From: Cyclobacteriaceae bacterium
GTDB lineage: Bacteria; Bacteroidota; Bacteroidia; Cytophagales; Cyclobacteriaceae
Reading direction: 5' to 3'
Length of the DNA: 12,008 nt
NCBI GenBank assembly: GCA_947458795.1
Contig: CANHCD010000038.1
Coordinates: forward strand, 1-12,008
Shown here in pieces: positions 7,349-12,008 of the stretch (position 1 is the stretch's first letter; every line of letters starts with the position of its first letter). Both the position numbers and the translations under genes were made by a program. The notes below the pieces were generated by a model. The model saw nothing but the letters and a program-made list of their open reading frames with translations, made no database searches and was not told the origin of the DNA.

Positions 7349-8059
7349 ATGAAAAAAATAACGTTTGAAGACCTGATTCTTTTAGAAAATTCAGATTTCT
7401 TGGTCATCAACAAACCACCCTACCTTTCGAGTTTGGACGACCGACACGAGGCTCAGAACATCCTGGACCTAGCCAAAACCTATTGGGAGGATGCGCAGCT
7501 GTGCCACCGCCTGGACAAGGAAACCTCCGGCTGCCTGGTTATTGCCAAGCATCCCGAGGCCTATCGGCATTTGGCCATGCAGTTTGAAAATCGGCAGGTA
7601 GAAAAAATTTACCATGCCGTAGCGGAAGGCATTCATGACTTTCAGAACCTACTCGTGGATCGCAACCTGGCTGCCAACAACAAGGGTATTGCCAAGGTAA
7701 GTAAGGATGGAAAACCAGCCCAAACGATCGTGAACACGGTACGGACCTACTTTGCCCATACGCTGATCGCTTGTAGTCCGATTACTGGCAGATTGCACCA
7801 GATTCGAGTTCACCTCGCCTACTTAAAAGCTCCAATTTGTGGGGATACGCTGTATGGAGGCAAACCTTTGTATCTCTCGGCCTTGAAGCGCCGATTCAAC
7901 TTAAAAAAGGAAACCGAGGAACTTCCAATCATGCAGCGCGTGTCCTTGCATGCCTTTAGTATTCAGTTTTTAGGCCTTAATGGCAAGAAAATAGCGGTTG
8001 AAGCCCCTTACCCGAAAGACTTTCAAGTCTTGGTGCAGCAGCTCGAAAAGAACAGGTAG
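7349..8059 (+). CDS. RluA-family RNA pseudouridine synthase
   Basis: The enzyme converts specific uridines in rRNA or tRNA to pseudouridine. The 236-residue protein starts MKKITFEDLILLENSDFLVI and carries the catalytic motif HRLDKETSG, whose aspartate is the nucleophile, then VEKIYHAV, GRLHQIRVHL and ICGDTLYGG, all signatures of the RluA/RluC/RluD/TruC group. There is no N-terminal S4 domain; the protein is short and is the catalytic domain only, as in RluA and TruC. The target uridine cannot be told from sequence. The ATG at 7349 begins the homology and follows a good promoter; an upstream TTG extension is not supported. The gene is followed by the rplM operon, which has its own promoter, so its position beside ribosomal genes need not mean co-transcription. 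Confidence 0.92.
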   Translation: MKKITFEDLILLENSDFLVINKPPYLSSLDDRHEAQNILDLAKTYWEDAQLCHRLDKETSGCLVIAKHPEAYRHLAMQFENRQVEKIYHAVAEGIHDFQNLLVDRNLAANNKGIAKVSKDGKPAQTIVNTVRTYFAHTLIACSPITGRLHQIRVHLAYLKAPICGDTLYGGKPLYLSALKRRFNLKKETEELPIMQRVSLHAFSIQFLGLNGKKIAVEAPYPKDFQVLVQQLEKNR

Positions 8060-8104
8060 TGCGGAATTTCACCCTTATTGGGAGATTGAGCTAAAAAAAA
8101 ATCA

Positions 8105-8132
8105 CCTAAACCAATGAAAATTAGGGTTTAGG
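8105..8132. repeat. Inverted repeat upstream of the rplM promoter
   Basis: CCTAAACC (8105-8112) and GGTTTAGG (8125-8132) are perfect 8-base arms around a 12-base loop. There is no T run after the right arm, so on the plus strand it is not a normal terminator, although an A run lies just before the left arm (8093-8101). It may be a weak transcript end for the pseudouridine synthase or a protein-binding site. Confidence 0.45.
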
Positions 8133-8133
8133 A

Positions 8134-8150
8134 ATGCAAATAGTTTGCAT
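8134..8150. promoter_or_regulatory. Palindrome overlapping the rplM -33 box
   Basis: ATGCAAA (8134-8140), TAG, TTTGCAT (8144-8150) is a perfect 7-base-arm palindrome, and its right arm contains the TTTG that serves as the rplM -33 element. A symmetrical site here could be an operator that blocks or recruits RNA polymerase. This is inference from position and symmetry only. Confidence 0.35.
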
Positions 8151-8175
8151 AGAAAAATAAATGCTCCTATCTTTG
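8144..8175 (+). promoter_or_regulatory. Promoter of the rplM-rpsI(-rpsB-tsf) operon
   Basis: TTTG (8144-8147), 20 bases, then TATCTTTG (8168-8175): full matches to both Bacteroidota elements at the normal spacing, the best promoter in the window. It gives a leader of about 50 bases, AT-rich, before rplM at 8232. No other good promoter is seen before rpsI, rpsB or tsf, so it probably drives the block. Confidence 0.7.
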
Positions 8176-8231
8176 TGTCCCTTTTTGGGGTCGATAATTA
8201 ATTAATAAGCTAAAAATTAAACAGTTACAAA

Positions 8232-8675
8232 GTGGATACTCTGAGCTATAAGACCATCTCAGCTAACAGCTCCACCGTAGAAAAGCAATGGGTGATCGTG
8301 GATGCCCAATCTGCAGTTCTAGGGCGCTTGGCTAGTGATGTTGCGAAAATCTTGAGAGGAAAGACGAAGCCTAGCTTCACTCCTAACGTTGATTGTGGTG
8401 ACAATGTCATCGTAATCAATTCAGACAAGGTTCGATTGACGGGTGACAAGTGGGACGCAAAAGTATATGTGCGTCATACTGGATACCCAGGTGGACAGCG
8501 AATCTCTACTCCTCGATTGTTGAAGCAGAAATCTTCAACTATCCTGATAGAGAAAGCAGTCAAAGGCATGTTGCCTAAAAACAGATTAGGAAGTAAGTTG
8601 TACGGCAACTTGTACGTGTACGAAGGATCTGAGCATCCTCACGCAGCACAGCAGCCGAAAGCCATCACACTTTAA
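8232..8675 (+). CDS. rplM: 50S ribosomal protein L13
   Basis: L13 is an early-assembly protein of the large subunit that binds 23S rRNA. The 147-residue product has WVIVDAQSAVLGRLASDVAK, PSFTPNVDCGDNVIVIN, VYVRHTGYPGGQR and the C-terminal KGMLPKNRLGSKLYGNLYVY followed by HPHAAQQP, as expected. The start is GTG at 8232: a stop lies in frame at 8211-8213 with no ATG between, and the resulting MDTLSYKTISAN matches the recalled start in Bacteroidota. Its stop is followed 10 bases later by rpsI, the usual L13-S9 pair. Identity is certain. Confidence 0.97.
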   Translation: MDTLSYKTISANSSTVEKQWVIVDAQSAVLGRLASDVAKILRGKTKPSFTPNVDCGDNVIVINSDKVRLTGDKWDAKVYVRHTGYPGGQRISTPRLLKQKSSTILIEKAVKGMLPKNRLGSKLYGNLYVYEGSEHPHAAQQPKAITL

Positions 8676-8685
8676 TTGCTGACGC

Positions 8686-9072
8686 ATGGAAACAATCAAT
8701 ACCATCGGTAGAAGAAAAACTTCGGTAGCCCGAATTTACATGACGCCAGGTAACGGTAAAATCACCGTTAACAACAAATCAATTGAAGTTTATTTCCCAT
8801 TTGAGCTACACCAGATTGTAGTTAAGCAGCCTCTAACGCTTGTTGGCGTAGATGGAACTTACGACTTACAAATCAATGTAGACGGTGGTGGAATTACAGG
8901 ACAAGCGGAAGCCGCTCGTATGGCCATCTCTAGAGCACTTTGCGAAGCAGATGAGACACACAGAAGTCCATTGAAAAAAGAAGGTTTCCTTACTCGTGAC
9001 CCTAGAATGGTAGAACGTAAGAAGCCAGGACGTAAAAAAGCAAGAAGAAGATTCCAGTTCTCCAAGCGTTAA
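8686..9072 (+). CDS. rpsI: 30S ribosomal protein S9
   Basis: S9 is a small-subunit protein whose C-terminal tail reaches the P-site tRNA. The 128-residue product starts with TIGRRKTSVARIYMTPGNGK, has INVDGGGITGQAEAARMAIS in the middle and ends with the basic KKPGRKKARRRFQFSKR, including the invariant terminal KR that contacts tRNA. It lies 10 bases after rplM and 39 bases before rpsB, in one operon with them. Confidence 0.98.
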   Translation: METINTIGRRKTSVARIYMTPGNGKITVNNKSIEVYFPFELHQIVVKQPLTLVGVDGTYDLQINVDGGGITGQAEAARMAISRALCEADETHRSPLKKEGFLTRDPRMVERKKPGRKKARRRFQFSKR

Positions 9073-9111
9073 TTTGGAATTTACTTCAATCAATAGAAAA
9101 CAATTTCATTC

Positions 9112-9873
9112 ATGTCAAAAATAGAATACAAAGACTTACTGGATGCTGGTGTTCACTTCGGACACTTGACGAGAAAGTGGGATCCAAGAATGTCTCCATA
9201 TATCTTTATGGAGAAGAACGGTATCCATATTATCGACCTTAATAAAACGCTTGCTTGCCTCGAAGAAGCATCCAACGCAATCAAGCAAATTGTACGTTCC
9301 GGCAAAAAAATCATGTTTGTCGCTACAAAAAAGCAGGCCAAAGACCTCGTTGCTGCTGAAGCACAACGTCTCAACATGCCTTACGTGACCGAAAGATGGT
9401 TGGGTGGTATGTTGACCAACTTCGCTACTATCCGCAAATCTCTAAAGAAGATGTCTTCTCTAGAGAAGTTGATGAAAGAAGATGGCTACAAAAACTTGGC
9501 TAAGAAAGAGCGTTTGATGGTAACCCGTCAAAAGGAGAAAATGGAAACGATCTTGGGTGGCATCGCCGACCTAAGCAGACTTCCAGCTGCGCTTTTTGTA
9601 GTAGACATCAAGAGAGAACACATTGCCATCGCTGAAGCGCAAAAATTAGGAATCCCTGTTTTTGCTTTGGTAGATACCAACTCCAATCCAAACGAGGTGG
9701 AATTCCCAATCCCAGCAAACGATGACGCATTCAAGTCTGTGTCTCTTTTAGTACATGCATTCGGTGCAGCCATCGAAGAAGGACTATCTGAGCGCAAAAA
9801 AGATAAGGATGATGCCAAAATTTCTGAAGAGGAAGAGGCAAAAAGAGCCGTGGACGCTGAAACAAAAGAATAA
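9112..9873 (+). CDS. rpsB: 30S ribosomal protein S2
   Basis: S2 is a late-assembling small-subunit protein bound near S1 and the 16S head. The 253-residue product has the family start YKDLLDAGVHFGHLTRKWDP, MSPYIFMEKNGIHIIDLNKT, ERWLGGMLTNFATIRKSLKK, the coiled-coil region (KKERLMVTRQKEKMETILGG), PAALFVVDIKREHIAIAEA and FALVDTNSNP. The last about 30 residues are a charged, low-complexity tail (KKDKDDAKISEEEEAKRAVD), common in this phylum. It follows rpsI by 39 bases without a visible promoter and is separated from tsf by a strong hairpin. Confidence 0.98.
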   Translation: MSKIEYKDLLDAGVHFGHLTRKWDPRMSPYIFMEKNGIHIIDLNKTLACLEEASNAIKQIVRSGKKIMFVATKKQAKDLVAAEAQRLNMPYVTERWLGGMLTNFATIRKSLKKMSSLEKLMKEDGYKNLAKKERLMVTRQKEKMETILGGIADLSRLPAALFVVDIKREHIAIAEAQKLGIPVFALVDTNSNPNEVEFPIPANDDAFKSVSLLVHAFGAAIEEGLSERKKDKDDAKISEEEEAKRAVDAETKE

Positions 9874-9893
9874 TCCACTCATGTATTGCAACT

Positions 9894-9934
9894 AAAAAAT
9901 TGAACATCTGGCGTAAGTCGATGTTCAATTTTTT
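9894..9934 (+). terminator. Terminator or attenuator hairpin between rpsB and tsf
   Basis: AAAAAATTGAACATC (9894-9908) pairs perfectly with 9920-9934 (GATGTTCAATTTTTT), a 15-bp stem with an 11-base loop ending in six T. The shape fits a Rho-independent terminator, but the stem is AT-rich and tsf beyond it has no clear promoter. Partial readthrough, lowering tsf relative to rpsB, is the simplest reading. Confidence 0.65.
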
Positions 9935-9944
9935 GTTTTTACTC

Positions 9945-9990
9945 GGCGCTTGCGCCAATTCTAATTCCAACAGACCCTAGTCATCGGGTC
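9945..9990 (+). promoter_or_regulatory. Structured leader of tsf
   Basis: Two small hairpins are visible between the rpsB-tsf hairpin and tsf: GGCG/CGCC around a 4-base loop (9945-9956) and GACCC/GGGTC around an 8-base loop (9973-9990). They leave about 33 unpaired bases before the ATG at 10024. I recognise no described riboswitch or ribosomal leader; control of tsf is only suggested by position. Confidence 0.3.
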
Positions 9991-10023
9991 CGATTCCTAC
10001 GAACTATCTAAACATAACATACC

Positions 10024-10854
10024 ATGGCAATTACTGCACAAGACGTAAACAAACTGAGACAAATGACCGGCGCAGGCATGATGGACTGCAAAAAAGCGCT
10101 AACCGAAGCCGATGGTGACTTCGAAAATGCAGTGGACATCCTCAGAAAAAAAGGTCAGAAAGTATCTGCTTCTAGAGCTGACCGTGAAACCAAAGAAGGT
10201 CTAGTTGTCACTCGCTTGACCAACGGCAATGCGAAAGGTATCTTGCTTTCACTTACCTGCGAAACTGACTTCGTTGCCAAAAACGAAGGATTTGGCGCTT
10301 TTGCTAACTCCCTAATTGATGCGGCAGTAAGCAACGGTTCCACTACCACAGCTGAAGTACTTGCCCTACCTATGGAAGGCAGCACAATCGCTGAAAAAAT
10401 CATCGAAATGACTGGTAAAATCGGAGAGAAAATCGAAATCTCTCACTACGAAGTCATCAATGCCGATCAGGTTGTATCCTACGTACACTCCAATGGAAAA
10501 TTGGGCGTATTGGTAGGCCTTGTGAATACTTCTGGTAACAACGTAGAAGAAGCTGGCAAAGATGTGGCGATGCAAATTGCTGCGATGAACCCAGTAGCGG
10601 TGGACAAAGACGGCGTGGATGCAACTACCATCGAACGAGAAATCGAAATCGGTAAGGAGCAAGCTAGAGCTGAAGGCAAGCCAGAAGATATGCTTGAGAA
10701 AATTGCCCTTGGCAAGCTTCAGAAATTCTACAAGGAAAGCACCTTGCTTAGCCAACAGTTTGTGAAAGACAACTCTAAGTCTATTGCTCAATACCTAGAC
10801 GGTGTTAACAAAGGACTTACTGTCAATACATTCAAAAGAATTTCTATCGGATAA
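10024..10854 (+). CDS. tsf: Translation elongation factor Ts
   Basis: EF-Ts exchanges GDP for GTP on EF-Tu. The 276-residue product has the N-terminal UBA-like domain with LRQMTGAGMMDCKKALTEAD (12-31) and DILRKKG, then the core motif TCETDFVAKNEGF that touches the EF-Tu nucleotide site. Further core parts are DVAMQIAAMNPVAV and the C-terminal LLSQQFVKDNSKSIAQYL. The length is usual for Bacteroidota. The ATG at 10024 is the family start. It follows rpsB, the classic rpsB-tsf pair, but across 150 bases holding a terminator-like hairpin and further small stems. A strong terminator closes the block 30 bases after the stop. Confidence 0.98.
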   Translation: MAITAQDVNKLRQMTGAGMMDCKKALTEADGDFENAVDILRKKGQKVSASRADRETKEGLVVTRLTNGNAKGILLSLTCETDFVAKNEGFGAFANSLIDAAVSNGSTTTAEVLALPMEGSTIAEKIIEMTGKIGEKIEISHYEVINADQVVSYVHSNGKLGVLVGLVNTSGNNVEEAGKDVAMQIAAMNPVAVDKDGVDATTIEREIEIGKEQARAEGKPEDMLEKIALGKLQKFYKESTLLSQQFVKDNSKSIAQYLDGVNKGLTVNTFKRISIG

Positions 10855-10880
10855 TTCCTTTTAGAACTTCCTACTAAGTA

Positions 10881-10912
10881 AAAAGGGCTGGTTTAAACCA
10901 GCCCTTTTTTTT
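10881..10912. terminator. Strong terminator after tsf
   Basis: GGGCTGGTTT (10885-10894) and AAACCAGCCC (10895-10904) form an unbroken 20-base palindrome, with AAAA before it and eight T after it (10905-10912). It folds into a GC-rich stem with a small TTTAAA-type loop and ends the ribosomal/EF-Ts operon. It would also work on the minus strand. Confidence 0.88.
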
Positions 10913-10972
10913 GTGTTCTCAGGTATTTATCTCCATCTCTTCTCCCCTATTTCTAAAGAAAAAAGAATCGAA

Positions 10973-10980
10973 TAACTTTG
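10973..10980 (+). promoter_or_regulatory. Candidate -7 element of the HExxH protein gene
   Basis: TAACTTTG is a perfect TAnnTTTG. It ends 4 bases before the ATG at 10985, so transcription would begin at or beside the start codon. No -33 TTTG is seen at the usual distance (the stretch before it is C/T- then A-rich). The match could be chance, but if used it means a leaderless message. Confidence 0.35.
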
Positions 10981-10984
10981 TTTG

Positions 10985-11500
10985 ATGCGATGGATTTCAC
11001 TTACCCTTTTTCTTGTCGGCTTACAAACAACCTGTTTGGCCCAAATCTACCTCACCCCAGCTGCGGATACCGAGCGAATCAAACAAGCATGTTCCCTTCT
11101 GCAGACCTACGCTCCTGAGATCTACGAAGCAGTCGTGCAGCATGCCACCATACAACTCCAGATAGGCAGGGATGGGGAAATTTTTGCAAGCACCAATTGG
11201 ATTGAAGGAGGTGACCCAAAAATCATCTGGATTATGCTAGGCCTGGGATCTGTTAGAGAACGAAGTATAAACCATCTGGCAGGAACGATTTTTCATGAAT
11301 CCTTACACCTCCTACTTGTAGAAGAACGGATTCGAAATGGGATCACAGGTTTTTTTAATGAACTTTCTGAGTCCCAACAAAAACAAGAGGAACTTCGGAT
11401 TTACTTGTTGCAACTCGACCTACTCACCAAAATGGGGAGCCAAAAGGAAGAAATTGAAGAAATTCGGCGATGGATGGAACCCTATAAGGATCCCAACTAA
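10985..11500 (+). CDS. Small exported protein with HExxH motif, putative zinc metallopeptidase
   Basis: The 171-residue product begins with a signal peptide, MRWISLTLFLVGLQTTCLAQ, with cleavage likely after the alanine (CLA-Q). A cysteine lies at -3 of that site, but a proper lipobox is not convincing. The mature part contains FHESLHLLLVEE, an HExxH zinc-binding motif inside a predicted helix. Further on comes an acidic helix, QQKQEELRIYLLQLDLLTKM, whose glutamates could supply the third zinc ligand as in gluzincins. I recognise no named family. The protein is short for a peptidase and could be a minimal secreted protease or a non-catalytic relative. It sits between the tsf terminator and the convergent aminopeptidase gene, 9 bases from the latter's stop, with no terminator between. 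Confidence 0.75.
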   Translation: MRWISLTLFLVGLQTTCLAQIYLTPAADTERIKQACSLLQTYAPEIYEAVVQHATIQLQIGRDGEIFASTNWIEGGDPKIIWIMLGLGSVRERSINHLAGTIFHESLHLLLVEERIRNGITGFFNELSESQQKQEELRIYLLQLDLLTKMGSQKEEIEEIRRWMEPYKDPN

Positions 11501-11509
11501 ACAGCCTAT

Positions 11510-12008
11510 TTACCGGTTCATCAGGGATTCAATCTCCTCTGCTTCAATTGGAATGTTACGCATCAAGTCCAGGTACCCATTCGCTTGTACTACGATGTCA
11601 TTTTCGATGCGTACTGCAAATCCCTCCTCAGGAATGTAGATGCCTGGCTCCACGGTAAAGACCATGCCAGCTGAAATCGGGAAATGCATAGTACCCACAT
11701 CGTGCACATCCAATCCCAAATGATGCGAGGTGCCGTGCATGAAATACTTTTTATAAGCTGGCCATTTCGGATCCTGATTTTTAATGTCGGTTTGATCCAG
11801 CAAGCCCAAACCAAGTAGCTCCCCTTGCATCACCAAGCCTACTTCGCGGTGGTAATCCTGAATAGTGACCCCAGGGCGTAGCATGCTTGCAGCTTCCCGC
11901 TCCACGCGCAACACTGCATCGTAGACCTGACGCTGCCGCTTGGTGTAGCGTCCATTGACAGGAATGGTACGGGTCATATCTGCATTGTAGTTGCCATACT
12001 CAGCAGCC
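11510..12008 (-). CDS. Xaa-Pro aminopeptidase, M24 family, partial (N-terminus outside window)
   Basis: This is the C-terminal catalytic (pita-bread) part of an aminopeptidase P type enzyme, which removes the first residue from peptides with proline in second place, using two Mn or Zn ions. The visible 165 or so residues run from AAEYGNYNADMTRTIPVNG at the right edge, with the metal-binding aspartate in ADMTRT. The metal histidine region HGTSHHLGLDVHDVG, the glutamate of VEPGIYIP and the glutamate of VRIENDIVV follow, and the protein ends EIESLMNR. These are four of the five expected metal ligands; the first aspartate lies just beyond the edge. The start and the N-terminal domain are outside the window, so the frame is given as open at 12008; the ATG at 11977 is internal. 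The stop converges with the HExxH gene. Confidence 0.93.
   Translation of the reverse strand, partial: AAEYGNYNADMTRTIPVNGRYTKRQRQVYDAVLRVEREAASMLRPGVTIQDYHREVGLVMQGELLGLGLLDQTDIKNQDPKWPAYKKYFMHGTSHHLGLDVHDVGTMHFPISAGMVFTVEPGIYIPEEGFAVRIENDIVVQANGYLDLMRNIPIEAEEIESLMNR

Noticed and set aside
9528..9878. Minus-strand open frame opposite rpsB (also 9136-9377, 10155-10403 and 10366-10791 opposite rpsB and tsf)
   Set aside because: They lie wholly or almost wholly antisense to well-supported conserved genes and show no recognisable motifs; they are frame shadows.
11337..11639. Plus-strand open frame spanning the end of the HExxH gene and the aminopeptidase 3' end
   Set aside because: It overlaps two better-supported genes in another frame and strand and has no start context or recognisable motif.
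1..12008. Mobile elements, CRISPR arrays, tRNA/rRNA genes, defence or secondary-metabolite systems
   Set aside because: I found no transposase, integrase, regular repeat array, cloverleaf or defence-related motif; apart from the ispD and kinase lesions the content is housekeeping.

Overview
The window looks like an ordinary chromosomal stretch of a Bacteroidota bacterium, probably of the Cytophagales/Cyclobacteriaceae (Algoriphagus-like) type. The family-level placement comes from recalled protein similarity, not from a search. Supporting signs: the L13 start MDTLSYKT, strongly conserved RecA, QueA and EF-Ts sequences of that flavour, few Shine-Dalgarno sites, and several copies of the Bacteroidota -7 promoter element TAnnTTTG (near 667, 1922, 7317, 8168 and 10973). 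I see no phage, IS element, CRISPR array, tRNA or rRNA.

Layout. 1-650: ispD (minus strand), whose 3' part is inverted between two 11-bp inverted repeats. 776-1860: terminator and queA (minus). 1991-3238: an FtsX/MacB-type ABC transporter permease (plus), then a bidirectional terminator shared with convergent recA (3300-4331, minus). 4508-5293: an exported DUF3108-type protein. 5447-7203: a two-component operon of an OmpR/PhoB-class response regulator and a PhoR-like histidine kinase, the kinase broken by a +1 frameshift at an A9 run. 7349-8059: an RluA-family pseudouridine synthase. 8232-10854: the translation block rplM-rpsI-rpsB-tsf, with a strong promoter before rplM, a hairpin between rpsB and tsf, and a strong terminator after tsf. 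10985-11500: a small exported protein with an HExxH motif. 11510-12008: the 3' part of an M24 (Xaa-Pro) aminopeptidase (minus), running off the right edge.

The genes are mostly housekeeping: isoprenoid precursor synthesis (ispD), queuosine tRNA modification (queA), recombination (recA), rRNA/tRNA pseudouridylation, ribosomal proteins S2, S9 and L13, and elongation factor Ts. No new multi-gene system is evident. The two real anomalies are the precise 141-bp inversion inside ispD, which when flipped back restores a perfect in-frame IspD, and the homopolymer frameshift in the histidine kinase. Each could be real biology (switching, slippage) or a sequencing/assembly artefact, and raw reads would decide. 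Weaker points are the palindrome overlapping the rplM promoter, the rpsB/tsf hairpin with a structured tsf leader, and the HExxH protein that may be made from a leaderless mRNA.
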